From the NCBI RefSeq assembly GCF_002557795.1, contig NZ_CP023777.1:992001-1056000 (forward strand): 64,000 bases of DNA, in the 5' to 3' direction. Positions 54,639-63,196 of this stretch are shown here, one piece after another (position 1 is the stretch's first letter; the number at the start of each line of letters is the position of its first letter). Under the pieces are notes generated by a model. That model searched no databases. It worked only from the letters and a program-made list of their open reading frames with translations, and was not told where the DNA came from. The translations under genes were made by a program, and so were the position numbers. Source of the DNA: Chitinophaga caeni. GTDB taxonomy: Bacteria > Bacteroidota > Bacteroidia > Chitinophagales > Chitinophagaceae.

Positions 54639-54639
54639 A

Positions 54640-54684
54640 AAAACTCCACTATCCGGAGATCGTAGCCCGAAGCAGCGGAGTTTT
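54640..54684. terminator. Candidate bidirectional terminator
   Basis: aaaactcc (54640-54647) pairs with ggagtttt (54677-54684), with a further weak stem inside the 29-nt loop, between converging genes (53673+ and 54717-). A-rich and T-rich ends suit both directions. Confidence 0.5.
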
Positions 54685-54716
54685 AATGCTTAAAATAAAT
54701 TAGTATTAGGATGAAA

Positions 54717-54911
54717 TCACGCGATCATAGTTTCCAAAAAGCGGTCGCACTTTTCCTCGATTTTCTTCTTCCATTCTTTAGACTTAGGCGATGTTAATAC
54801 GTAGCCTACGGCAGCGCCAAATAGAAGTCCGCGCACGAAATGCCCCAACAGTCCTTCCTGGGCAATATCTCTTTTCTGTCCTTTATGATAAACTACTTTT
54901 ACTTTTTTCAT
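54717..54911 (-). CDS. Small YtxH-like stress-associated protein
   Basis: The ATG at 54911 (MKKVKVVYHKGQ) avoids overlap with ligD, unlike one at 54941. 64 residues with GLLGHFVRGLLFGAAVGYVLTSPKSKEWKKKIEEKCDRF, the short hydrophobic/amphipathic pattern of YtxH-domain proteins, which are often induced by stress. The gene follows ligD by 26 nt on the same strand and is likely in its operon. Confidence 0.6.
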   Translation of the reverse strand: MKKVKVVYHKGQKRDIAQEGLLGHFVRGLLFGAAVGYVLTSPKSKEWKKKIEEKCDRFLETMIA

Positions 54912-54937
54912 GTCTACAGCTTTATATGATAACAACA

Positions 54938-56872
54938 TCATTTAGCTTCAAGTTCTCCAATCAGTTGAATGGCCTTTTTAAAGTTGTTCTTTTCCGTGAG
55001 TACGCCTTCCCAAATATCGCCCTTTGATTCCAGCAAACCGGGCACATTATGGATATCAAAATCCCGGATGCTAAGCTGCGCATTTATATCTGTCCAATCT
55101 AAAGGCATTGAAACGGTAGCACCTGGTTTCGGACGAACGCTATAAGCCGAAGCCACCGTTTGACCGCGGCTATTTTGCAGGTAATCTATATAAACCTTTT
55201 TAGTCCTGGAAGAAACCGCTCTCGTTACGCTGGTGATTTTCGGCAATTGGGCTTGTACCTGCGTAGCAACATATTTGGCAAACAAACGACCGGCATCATA
55301 ATCCAATTTGCCACCTGTAGGTACGAAAATATGAATCCCGGTAGAGCCGGAAGTTTTACAATAGCAAGTAATATTTAACGATTCCAAGTATTCCTTGATA
55401 CAAATAGCTGTTTCCACAACCGCTTCAAAATCGATCTTACCCGGATCCAGATCAAAAACTATAAAATCGGGCTGATCTAAATTCCGGGTTCTGCTCAGCC
55501 AAGGATTCATATCGATGCAACCCAGATTAGTTAAGTAAATCAAGGTCGCACCGTTGTTACAAACCACGTAGTCGATATCTCTCTTGGCAGAATCCGCATA
55601 AATTGGCACCGTTTTCACGAACGGAGGCAGGTGCTCCGTATCAACATCTTTTTGATAAAAACCCTGCTTCTGAATACCTTCTGGAAAGCGGTGCAGGGAA
55701 AGGGGGCGTAATTTAAGATGTGGTAAGATATACGGGGCAATGGATTCATAATATTGCAACAAATCTCCTTTCGTGATACCTTCCTTCGGCCAGTACAATT
55801 TTTCGGTATGTGTTACCGGAACTTGCTTACTACCCATATTAATCGTTTCCTTGTTAAGCGTGTTTTTTGACATAATTTCCTCCTTTTCTGTTTGTCCCCG
55901 GCTATTTTTAATAACTTTTTTAGCGGCATTCTTCGGGGTAATTTTGCGGGGCACTTCAAGGGTAACATCCTTGGCTGCTTTATCTGTTCGTAAACCTAAG
56001 AAAATGGGTTGCCGGAGTTGCCCGGCTTCCGTCATACCGGCAAATTTCACTTCACAAACCAGCTTCGGCTTTAACCATGTGGGTTCCCCGTTCGGTTTAA
56101 ACTCGGTATCAAAGGGGTTATTTTGAGTTTTAAATGCTTGCATCATCCCGTATATTTCTTTCAATAAAGCTTCGTCGAATCCACCGCCACAATGACCTAA
56201 GAATACCAATTTCTTGCCATTATATGCGCCCAGTAATAAAGCGCCGAATTTTGAACGGCTACCTTTCGGGCGCGTGTAACCCGCGATAATAGCTTCCTGT
56301 TGCTTATGATGTTTCACTTTTAACCACTGCTTTGAGCGCAATCCTTCAGAGTAAAAACTGTCGGCCTCTTTCGCAATCATCCCTTCCCATCCGCGCTTCC
56401 GTGCCTTGTTAAAAAATTCCGAACCTTTAGCCCTGGAATGATCGGTATATTGCACGTGCGGATCATCCAAATCCGCTATTAAGTCCTTTAGCAGGCTTTT
56501 CCTTTCCAATAAAGTCAAAGCTGTTGTCTCATAACCATCCAGGTATAATAGATCGAACACTTCAAAAACAAGCTTGCCTTCCTTGCTTTTTTTATATTGC
56601 TGCATCCTTTGAAAATCATCATGTCCATTTTTATCCAATACAACCAATTCACCATCTAACACCACGTTATGTGGAATTTTCTCCACAGCTTTGGCAATTA
56701 TGTCAAAAGCAGGCAGATAGGATTGGTGGTTACGTGAATATAATTTACAAATATTTTTATGGCAGGAAGCGATCGCCCGGTACCCATCCCATTTCCGTTC
56801 AAAAATCCAACCGGGATCATCGAAAGGCTTATCTACCAGGGTGGCAAGCATGGGACTATAAAACGGCTTCAT
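54938..56872 (-). CDS. ligD: DNA ligase D, ligase plus polymerase domains
   Basis: 644 residues. The ligase domain holds the adenylation motif ERK27-WDGYR (K-x-D-G) and later GELVVLDKNG and EGMIAKEAD, ending in the OB fold (about 200-320, GKKLVFLGHCGGGF). A Lys-rich linker leads to the primase/polymerase domain (about 365-640) with LYWPKEGITKGDLL, PLSLHRFPEGIQKQGFYQKD and the metal site VFDLDPG. The N-terminal phosphoesterase domain of full LigD is in the next gene upstream in a different frame, 17 nt away. LigD repairs double-strand breaks with Ku, encoded just before. See the finding on the A9 tract. Confidence 0.93.
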   Translation of the reverse strand: MKPFYSPMLATLVDKPFDDPGWIFERKWDGYRAIASCHKNICKLYSRNHQSYLPAFDIIAKAVEKIPHNVVLDGELVVLDKNGHDDFQRMQQYKKSKEGKLVFEVFDLLYLDGYETTALTLLERKSLLKDLIADLDDPHVQYTDHSRAKGSEFFNKARKRGWEGMIAKEADSFYSEGLRSKQWLKVKHHKQQEAIIAGYTRPKGSRSKFGALLLGAYNGKKLVFLGHCGGGFDEALLKEIYGMMQAFKTQNNPFDTEFKPNGEPTWLKPKLVCEVKFAGMTEAGQLRQPIFLGLRTDKAAKDVTLEVPRKITPKNAAKKVIKNSRGQTEKEEIMSKNTLNKETINMGSKQVPVTHTEKLYWPKEGITKGDLLQYYESIAPYILPHLKLRPLSLHRFPEGIQKQGFYQKDVDTEHLPPFVKTVPIYADSAKRDIDYVVCNNGATLIYLTNLGCIDMNPWLSRTRNLDQPDFIVFDLDPGKIDFEAVVETAICIKEYLESLNITCYCKTSGSTGIHIFVPTGGKLDYDAGRLFAKYVATQVQAQLPKITSVTRAVSSRTKKVYIDYLQNSRGQTVASAYSVRPKPGATVSMPLDWTDINAQLSIRDFDIHNVPGLLESKGDIWEGVLTEKNNFKKAIQLIGELEAK

Positions 56873-56889
56873 CTTTTTTTCCGGCGGCG

Positions 56890-57510
56890 CTATTTTGTCC
56901 CGGGCTTTTTTTTTACGTTTTTTTTACTGGTTGCACCTTTGGGGGAGCTACCCGCCCGCGCGGGATGCTCTTTATCTTTATTCAAGACCTTTTGAGGCGT
57001 ATAGTCATCGATATGATACGTTTCTTCCGTGGCATAACGATCATTATGCTTTATGAGCAACCATGCTTTCTCCCCGGCAGATTTCATTCTCACCAGCGCA
57101 AATTCCCCTTTCAGCTTTTTGCCATGTAGGATTACCTTGATGGAACCTGATTTCCATTCCTTCAAAGGATCAGCGCTATCATCCAACATTTCATAAGTGC
57201 CTTTATCCCAGATATACACGGTACCAGCCCCGTAATTACCCTCCGGGATGACGCCTTCAAAATCTTTATAGTCATACGGGTGATCTTCCACCTCCATCGC
57301 GAGTCTTTTATCAGCAGGATTTAAGGAAGGACCTTTGGGAACGGCCCAGCTTTTTAATACGCCATCCATTTCCAAGCGGAAATCGAAATGCAATTGCGTG
57401 GCATCATGCCTTTGTACGACGAAGCTCAACTTGGCATCTTTACTTTTGCCACTGCGGGGTTCGGGTGTGTTTTTAAAATCTCTTTTCTGTTTGTATTTCG
57501 TCAAGCTCAT
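56890..57510 (-). CDS. ligD: LigD 3'-phosphoesterase domain protein (separate or frameshifted)
   Basis: 206 residues: DATQLHFDFRLEMDGVLKSWAVPKGPSL with the HxDxR metal/catalytic motif, HPYDYKDFEGVIPEGNYGAGTVYIWDKGTYE and a Lys-rich C-terminal tail. This is the phosphoesterase (PE) module of LigD, which trims 3' ends at breaks. It stops 17 nt before the ligase-domain gene. The reading frame continues through the linker if one base is added in the A9 run at 56906-56914 (minus strand). It overlaps the Ku stop by 4 nt. Confidence 0.85.
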   Translation of the reverse strand: MSLTKYKQKRDFKNTPEPRSGKSKDAKLSFVVQRHDATQLHFDFRLEMDGVLKSWAVPKGPSLNPADKRLAMEVEDHPYDYKDFEGVIPEGNYGAGTVYIWDKGTYEMLDDSADPLKEWKSGSIKVILHGKKLKGEFALVRMKSAGEKAWLLIKHNDRYATEETYHIDDYTPQKVLNKDKEHPARAGSSPKGATSKKNVKKKPGTK

Positions 57511-58280
57511 GATATACGTTTTTTACCTGCTATACTGGCTTTTAATTGTTCATACAAATCCTTATTTGCCGTATGAACAACTTTAAGCGGTTTAACGGTC
57601 CGCTTCTTACCGCTGGCTTTCGCCTTAATAATCTTCAACAATTCGTGGTTATAAGTATCTTTAAACTTGCTGATATCGAAAGCTTCCGTATACTGTTTCA
57701 CCAACTTTGTTGCCATATCCAGCTCTTGCTTACTAATGGTTACCTTACCGGGTAAATTCACGGATTGGATATCGCGGATTTCCTCTGCAAAACGCAACCT
57801 TTGTAACATCAGCCCTTTTTCCCGTGGCATAATCAAGGCCAGGTGCTCCTGCGAGCGCAAAACGAACTGTCCCAAACCGGCCTTCTTCGTTTTTTCCAAG
57901 GTTCTCAGCAATAGTACATAAGCCTTATCACCTCCTTTAGCGGGCTCTATATAATAGGGCGACTCGTAATAAATTGTATCAATAGTAGATATATCTACAA
58001 AATTAGACAAGGTAATCACTTTACTTTTTTCAGGGGATGCCGCCTCAAAATCTTCATCATCCAAAACCACGTAATCATCTTTATACATATACCCTTTGAC
58101 GATTTGTTCCCAGGGAACTTCTTTCCCGGTATTTTCATTTACGCGTTTATAACGGATATGCGAATGATCTTTTGCATCAAGCATGTCAAGATCTAAGCTA
58201 CTACTTTCCACCGCGCTGAATAGTTTCACCGGGATATTTACTAATCCAAATCCAATAGAACCCGACCAAATAGCTTTCAT
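57507..58280 (-). CDS. ku: Ku protein of bacterial NHEJ
   Basis: The ATG at 58280 gives MKAIWSGSIGFGLVNIPVKLFSAVE, the standard Ku start; upstream codons in the open frame do not fit. 257 residues with the Ku bridge and core: HIRYKRVNENTGKEVPWEQIVKGY, VVLDDEDFEAASPEKSKVI and YYESPYYIEP, and the basic C-terminal tail (KAKASGKKRTVKPLK) that recruits LigD. It binds and bridges DNA ends. It is the first gene of a ku-ligD operon. Confidence 0.95.
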   Translation of the reverse strand: MKAIWSGSIGFGLVNIPVKLFSAVESSSLDLDMLDAKDHSHIRYKRVNENTGKEVPWEQIVKGYMYKDDYVVLDDEDFEAASPEKSKVITLSNFVDISTIDTIYYESPYYIEPAKGGDKAYVLLLRTLEKTKKAGLGQFVLRSQEHLALIMPREKGLMLQRLRFAEEIRDIQSVNLPGKVTISKQELDMATKLVKQYTEAFDISKFKDTYNHELLKIIKAKASGKKRTVKPLKVVHTANKDLYEQLKASIAGKKRIS

Positions 58281-58603
58281 AAAAACTGTTTTATTAAATA
58301 ACAAATACGTTCGAAAGATGTTAAAAGTGAAGTGCCGACCCAAGATTAAGCCGGCTTTACATTTTTATCCAATATTGCATAAGCAAAATGTAAAAACAGA
58401 TTTTCAATAGGATATGTATTTATATCATCATAATGAATTAATAATTTTAACATTTCTGTCAAGATTGTTTGTAAAGTGCCGTGATAGGGGGAAATAGGGG
58501 AATTGTATTAAGGATACTACAGAAATCATACCGTTATAACTTTTCATAATTGCCTGGTGGCATAACTTTTGAATTATGTATGATACATCAACAACAACAT
58601 TCT
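58281..58603. other. Intergenic region between ku and the 58604 gene
   Basis: About 320 bases carrying the divergent promoters of ku (minus) and the next gene (plus). I found no gene, repeat or structured RNA in it. Confidence 0.6.
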
Positions 58604-58978
58604 ATGAAAAAAGAAGTCATTGCAAATAGCCATTTAGATGATATGAATACTTTATCTCAAGTCTTGAACAAATTGCGCGAAAGAGGGTACGACAACGAGT
58701 TAAAATTTAGCGATCATGGAAGAATGCAATCGGAAGGAGGTAAAGATATTTACGATGCAGAAGATCTGAAAATTATAAAAACATACCGCTTCGAAGGCGC
58801 TTCAGATCCTTCGGACTCTTCCGTATTATATATTATGGAAGATAAAAAAGGTAAGAAGGGATATGTAATAGATGCTTACGGGATGTACAGCACCCATGAT
58901 GAAGAAGGTTTTGATGATTTTATAAAGAAAATCCCGGTAGAAGACAGGGAAGAGCAATACATCTTCCATGGTTTATAG
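58604..58978 (+). CDS. Conserved small acidic protein of unknown function
   Basis: The ATG at 58604 (MKKEVIANSHLDDMNT) is better than the one at 58550. 124 residues: an N-terminal helix, NELKFSDHGRMQSEGG, YDAEDLKIIKTYRFEGASDPSDSSVLYIMEDKKGKKGYVIDAYGMYSTHDEEGFDDFIKKIPVEDR. Similar sequences in this phylum are often labelled 'phosphoribosylpyrophosphate synthetase', but no PRPP motif is present, so that label is probably wrong. Stress context and an intrinsic terminator follow. Confidence 0.75.
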   Translation: MKKEVIANSHLDDMNTLSQVLNKLRERGYDNELKFSDHGRMQSEGGKDIYDAEDLKIIKTYRFEGASDPSDSSVLYIMEDKKGKKGYVIDAYGMYSTHDEEGFDDFIKKIPVEDREEQYIFHGL

Positions 58979-59030
58979 CAACAACACGAAACACCTTCAT
59001 CCAACTATAATATATAGCCGTTGTGTTAGG

Positions 59031-59062
59031 AAAGGATTGGCATGCTGAGCCAATCCTTTTTT
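59031..59062 (+). terminator. Strong rho-independent terminator
   Basis: aaaggattggc (59031-59041) pairs perfectly with gccaatccttt (59049-59059), 7-nt loop, T6 tail. It ends the 58604 gene, and also separates it from the convergent SDR gene. Confidence 0.9.
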
Positions 59063-59070
59063 ATTTAATC

Positions 59071-59937
59071 TTACCCGTTGATAATTTCTCCACCGTTAGG
59101 ATGTAATACTTGCCCGGTGATATAACTGGCAGCATCGCTGGCCAGGAAAACGAAACAAGAAGCTACCTCGGCAGGTTGCCCCGCCCTGGCTAACGGAACA
59201 TCAGAACCGAATTTCTGTACATGCTTTGCCGGGAATGTTGCAGGTATCAACGGTGTCCAGATCGGGCCGGGCGCCACGGCATTTACGCGGATTCCCTTCT
59301 TGGCCAATACAGAGGAAAGGCTCCTCGTAAACGATACGATAGCTCCCTTGGTGGCAGAATAATCGAGCAAATGACTGCTTCCCCTGTAAGCGGTAACGGA
59401 GGTCGTGTTAATGATGCATGCCCCCTTCTTTAATTTCGGGATAGCATATTTACAGGTATAAAATTGTGCAAAAACATTAATTGAAAAGGTTTTCTTTAAT
59501 TGCTCCGCGCTGATGTTTTCTATACTTTCCCGGGGATATTGTACCGCCGCGTTATTAACCACAATATCCAAGCGTTTGAATTGTTGCAAAGTTTTATCAA
59601 TAATTTTCTTGCAATGTGCTTCGCGGCTGATATCTCCTGGAATCAACAAGCAAGTTCCCGACATCTGCTCAATCTCGTGTTTCGTTTGCAATGCGTCAGT
59701 TTTTTCATTAAAATATGCAATTACCACCTTGGCGCCTTGCCCGACAAAAGCCAATGCTATTGCCTTTCCAATCCCGCTGTCACCACCGGTAATTATGGCG
59801 ACTTTCCCGGCCAATAAGCCGCAAGCCGGGATAATGGGTTCATTATCCGGTAAAGGTTGCATCAAGTATTCCTTCCCGGGTTGTTCCTTTTGTTGTTGTT
59901 TAGGTCGAACGGCTTTCTTTGGAGCGGCATGTTGCAT
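59071..59937 (-). CDS. SDR-family oxidoreductase (YhdF/general-stress type)
   Basis: 288 residues: a Lys/Gln-rich lead (KKAVRPKQQQKEQPGKEYL), then the Rossmann start GKVAIITGGDSGIGKAIALAF, NNAAVQYP (about 127-134), the Ser in IINTTSVTAYRG, the Y-S-A-T-K catalytic pair, and the C-terminal FLASDAASYITGQVLHPNGGEIING. The long N-terminal lead before TGG resembles the general-stress SDRs of Bacillus (YhdF, YhxC). NAD(P)-linked oxidation of an unknown alcohol or sugar. Its stress-gene neighbours agree with this. Confidence 0.88.
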   Translation of the reverse strand: MQHAAPKKAVRPKQQQKEQPGKEYLMQPLPDNEPIIPACGLLAGKVAIITGGDSGIGKAIALAFVGQGAKVVIAYFNEKTDALQTKHEIEQMSGTCLLIPGDISREAHCKKIIDKTLQQFKRLDIVVNNAAVQYPRESIENISAEQLKKTFSINVFAQFYTCKYAIPKLKKGACIINTTSVTAYRGSSHLLDYSATKGAIVSFTRSLSSVLAKKGIRVNAVAPGPIWTPLIPATFPAKHVQKFGSDVPLARAGQPAEVASCFVFLASDAASYITGQVLHPNGGEIING

Positions 59938-59968
59938 GATTTAAGTTTTTAAGGATGGAGATGAAACA

Positions 59969-60004
59969 GTAAAGTCTTCCTAAATAGATTTAGAAAGACT
60001 TTAC
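59969..60004 (-). terminator. 16-bp stem-loop between SDR and DUF892 genes
   Basis: gtaaagtcttcctaaa pairs with tttagaaagactttac over 16 positions with one mismatch and a 4-nt loop, in the 105-nt gap. It probably ends the 60043-60970 transcript; no T-run is present. Confidence 0.55.
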
Positions 60005-60042
60005 CTTACATCTATAGATGATGGATGCTGGTATTTTGTATG

Positions 60043-60588
60043 CTATTCCATAACAGCTTCTTCGTTCACAGAAGTTTCAGCAATATTGGTTAACATACTA
60101 TCCGCATCTTTTTCTTCAAGCAAAGTAGTTCCCAGGATGTCGGAGGCCCTTGGCTTATTCATCATGGCAGCCAATGTTCTTAAGCTGCCGTAAGAAGCTA
60201 TTTCATAATGTTCCATCTTTTGCAATGAAATGATTAAAGCCGCGTCCCTAACCATCGCATCCGTATCATCTATAAAATCCTGCGCTTCATGAATCAGGCC
60301 GGCCATGGCTTCACATTTTTGTCCCGAAGGCTTCTTATCCATCAATGCAAATACTTCTTCCAGCCGTTCGATATGAATGGCGGTTTCAGCTTCATGATCG
60401 GCAACAGTCATTAATAACTGGTGCGTTGAAATATATTTTTGAATCTTTTGCAAGAATTTATATAAATGCTTTTCCGCCCAATAAATGTCCTTCAGTTCTG
60501 CCATGAACAAAGCTTGGAATTTTTCATTCGGCAGTCCTTCCGTTTGGGCGCTCCTGGCATTACTTCTTGTCTTAGTACCTGTTGCCAT
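60043..60588 (-). CDS. DUF892 ferritin-like protein (YciE/YciF family)
   Basis: 181 residues with the four-helix-bundle pattern: FQALFMAELKDIYWAEKHLYKFLQKIQKY (E and H), LLMTVADHEAETAIHIERLEEVFALMDKKP, DAALIISLQKMEHYEIASYGSLRTLA and a C-terminal DILGTTLLEEKDADSMLTNIAE. The E..H..E ligands for a di-iron centre are placed as in the family. It is found in stress clusters of many bacteria. An N-terminal Thr/Arg/Ser tail precedes it. It is probably co-transcribed with the proline-rich gene 22 nt upstream. Confidence 0.9.
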   Translation of the reverse strand: MATGTKTRSNARSAQTEGLPNEKFQALFMAELKDIYWAEKHLYKFLQKIQKYISTHQLLMTVADHEAETAIHIERLEEVFALMDKKPSGQKCEAMAGLIHEAQDFIDDTDAMVRDAALIISLQKMEHYEIASYGSLRTLAAMMNKPRASDILGTTLLEEKDADSMLTNIAETSVNEEAVME

Positions 60589-60610
60589 GAGTAAATTTTT
60601 ATAATATGAA

Positions 60611-60970
60611 TTAATGCTGTTTATTCGGGAAAGGGAAGCGATCCCTTTTATCTACGACGCTCTTTTCTTTATCATATAATTTTTCTTCTCCATCGGTAAT
60701 ACCCGGATCCCTTTCTTGTACGGGTGGGTCCAAATCATGATCCGCAATTTTTTGGGATGATTCTTGTGATGAAGGGGATGGTTCCGATTGCGGATCTGCC
60801 GGTTCATGCGGGTTTGGCCTCGTAGGAACTTCCTGCGGATTGTTGGGATTCTTTTCCGGCGGCACCGGGGGTGGCGGATTCGTTACCGGTGGCGGTTGTT
60901 TCCCCGGTGTTTGCGGCGGTTGTTCTTTTCCCGGCTTTTCTGGCCCATTTTGATTATTAGGATGTATCAT
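60611..60970 (-). CDS. Proline-rich disordered protein
   Basis: 119 residues of low complexity: repeated PEKPGKEQPPQTPGKQPPPV and NPPPPVPPEKN, a Ser-rich patch and an acidic/basic tail (EKLYDKEKSVVDKRDRF). No signal peptide or TM is seen, so it is likely a cytoplasmic intrinsically disordered protein, possibly protective under drying or osmotic stress. It precedes the DUF892 gene in the same direction. Confidence 0.6.
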   Translation of the reverse strand: MIHPNNQNGPEKPGKEQPPQTPGKQPPPVTNPPPPVPPEKNPNNPQEVPTRPNPHEPADPQSEPSPSSQESSQKIADHDLDPPVQERDPGITDGEEKLYDKEKSVVDKRDRFPFPNKQH

Positions 60971-61312
60971 AACAAGTTCATTTAGATTTCAATAAAAGCA
61001 CCGGTAGGTTTCAATAAGATTTAAAGAACAGTTCCGAAGATGTTAGCTACCGGTGCGTTCGAAGTATTGGGTTGTATGCAAGTAACTGACCAATTATAGT
61101 TTTACAAAGTCTGTTCCATAAAGGAAATCCTTACCGAAACACTACTTTATAACGTACTATAGTAAAGAATTTAGCAAGATTTGAACATGAAGAAAAACCG
61201 GCATTGCCCCGCAACAATACCACCGTATTCCGTGTAGAATAGGGGAGTCATACTGTAGAATAATTTGCCCGTAACAATTCCGTTCATTTTAAATTGATCG
61301 TTCACAACAAAT
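60971..61312. other. Divergent promoter region with a 10-bp inverted repeat
   Basis: gcaccggtag (60998-61007) and ctaccggtgc (61047-61056) are perfect inverted copies 39 nt apart, near the proline-rich gene start. They may be a regulator site. No gene or RNA was seen otherwise. Confidence 0.45.
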
Positions 61313-62737
61313 ATGCATATATCGGTACATAGAAAAATCAGGATCGGGTTCTTCATTGCCTTTACGGTTATCGTGGCCGCAACGGTCTGTTCCTACTTTA
61401 TCGCAAAAAACCTGGTGCAGAATGCCAGCCAGCTCAACCACACGATCGAGGTATCGAAAAAACTGGAAGTCATTACCAAGCAATTAAAAGATGCAGAGGC
61501 GGCGATCAGGGGATTTGATCTTACCAAGGATCCAAGGTTTATGGAGCCCCCCATGCATGTACGGATCGACAAGATCGACGAAGAGTTCAAGCAATTGAGG
61601 GTCATAACGAGGGGCAGTAAAGTACAATCGCACAACATGGATACCTTGCGGGTCTTGTTGGAAATTAAATTCCGCCAATTCATGGCCGATTCTATCCATG
61701 CCCCTGGTCAAAGCGCCCGCGTATCCGTACAGGCGGGGGAAACTTATATGGACCTGGTAGAAAAGAAAGTGCAGCAAATGATCCATATAGAAGAGCGTAC
61801 CACGAAAGAAAAATCGAAGCTGTTTCATTTCTTTTCATCATTATGGGTACCCTTCATCTTCGGGGTTTCCATATTGGCCGTCCTAATCGGAGTTTATAGC
61901 TATATCGTGCTGAATAAAGAATTTAAACTCCAGCTACGCATTGAATCCAAAATGAGGAGTTACCAACGGGAGCTCCAGGAAAACATAACCCTATTGCATA
62001 AATCCAACCAAGCGCTGGAACAGTTTGCATACGTAGCCTCCCATGACTTGCAAGAACCGCTGCGGAAAATCTCCACCTTCAGCGATCGATTACAGATGAA
62101 ATACCGCGAGAACTTACCGCCGGAAGGTCAACAGATGATTGACAGGATGCTCGTAGCCGTAGACAGGATGCGCACCTTGATACAAGACTTACTGGTATTC
62201 TCCCGGTCGGGCAGGATCACCCGGGAAAATATGGACGAGGTTCATTTATCACAAGTACTACAAGAAGTGCTGTCAGACTTAGAACTAGCGCTGCACGAAA
62301 AGCAGGCGATCGTAACAAATAACACGCTGCCAACGATTATCGGTCACAAAACTTCATTGCATCAACTTTTCCAAAACCTAATATCCAATGCCATCAAATT
62401 TGCTTCACCGCATAGAGCATTAACCATTAACATTTCTTCGGAAACTTTAAGCGGTGCGGAAACCGGTATCATGCCGGAAAATTTGAAAGACCATCTTTTT
62501 TGCAGGATTACCATCGAGGATAACGGCATCGGCTTCGATCAAGCTTATGCCGAAAGAATATTCATGATATTTCAAAGATTACATGGAGTAAGCGAATACC
62601 AAGGAACGGGTATAGGATTAGCCATTTGTAAAAAAATTGTTGATGCTCATCACGGGATGATCTCCGCGTACGGTTATCCGGGTAAAGGCGCTTTGTTCGT
62701 AATATTATTACCTTTTAAACAATTAAACTATGATTAA
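61313..62737 (+). CDS. CHASE3-type sensor histidine kinase
   Basis: 474 residues: TM1 (about 9-30), a CHASE3-like periplasmic helix bundle (about 32-175, EAAIRGFDLTKDPRF), TM2 (about 180-203), a coiled coil, then HisKA with FAYVASH244DLQEPLRKI and HATPase with IEDNGIGFDQAYAERIF and YQGTGIGLAICKKIV. HDLQEPL is typical of phytochrome-like and CHASE3 kinases. No receiver is fused. It overlaps the following response regulator gene by 8 nt. Confidence 0.92.
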   Translation: MHISVHRKIRIGFFIAFTVIVAATVCSYFIAKNLVQNASQLNHTIEVSKKLEVITKQLKDAEAAIRGFDLTKDPRFMEPPMHVRIDKIDEEFKQLRVITRGSKVQSHNMDTLRVLLEIKFRQFMADSIHAPGQSARVSVQAGETYMDLVEKKVQQMIHIEERTTKEKSKLFHFFSSLWVPFIFGVSILAVLIGVYSYIVLNKEFKLQLRIESKMRSYQRELQENITLLHKSNQALEQFAYVASHDLQEPLRKISTFSDRLQMKYRENLPPEGQQMIDRMLVAVDRMRTLIQDLLVFSRSGRITRENMDEVHLSQVLQEVLSDLELALHEKQAIVTNNTLPTIIGHKTSLHQLFQNLISNAIKFASPHRALTINISSETLSGAETGIMPENLKDHLFCRITIEDNGIGFDQAYAERIFMIFQRLHGVSEYQGTGIGLAICKKIVDAHHGMISAYGYPGKGALFVILLPFKQLNYD

Positions 62738-63194
62738 AGATGAAAACCCGGATAAGCAATGTATTCTAGTGGCTGATGATGATTCCGATGACCGGGAGAT
62801 GTTGAAGGCCGCCTTCGATGAAAATAAGCTACCCTATAACTTAACATTTGTTGAAAATGGCGAAGAAGCGATGCTCTATTTAAAAAGAAAAGGGCGGTAC
62901 GTAGATATTAAAAGCTATCCCTTACCCAACTTGATCTTGCTCGACCTGAACATGCCCCGGAAAGATGGCCGCGAAGTTATCCGCGAAATCAGGAACGATT
63001 TTGGATTATGCGGTTTACCGATCGTTGTGCTAACAACATCCCGGGAATCGAAGGACGTTTTGAAATGTTACGAACTAGGTTGCAATAGTTTCATCATAAA
63101 ACCGGTAACCTTTCACGGGCTACTTCTTTTTACCAACATGCTCCACCAATATTGGTTTAACCTCGTGGAACTGCCCGCGTTGAAAAAACTATAA
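62730..63194 (+). CDS. Stand-alone CheY/Rcp1-type response regulator
   Basis: 154 residues of receiver only: ILVADDDSDDREMLKAAFD, phospho-Asp72 in LILLDLNMPRKDG, the Thr-Ser in VLTTSRESKD and Lys in SFIIKPV. There is no output domain. It should receive phosphate from the overlapping CHASE3 kinase and pass it on in a relay. Confidence 0.9.
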   Translation: MIKDENPDKQCILVADDDSDDREMLKAAFDENKLPYNLTFVENGEEAMLYLKRKGRYVDIKSYPLPNLILLDLNMPRKDGREVIREIRNDFGLCGLPIVVLTTSRESKDVLKCYELGCNSFIIKPVTFHGLLLFTNMLHQYWFNLVELPALKKL

Positions 63195-63196
63195 TT

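Noticed and set aside
58604-58978. Phosphoribosylpyrophosphate synthetase, the label such proteins often carry
   Set aside because: The protein is too short and has no PRPP-binding or ATP-binding motif.
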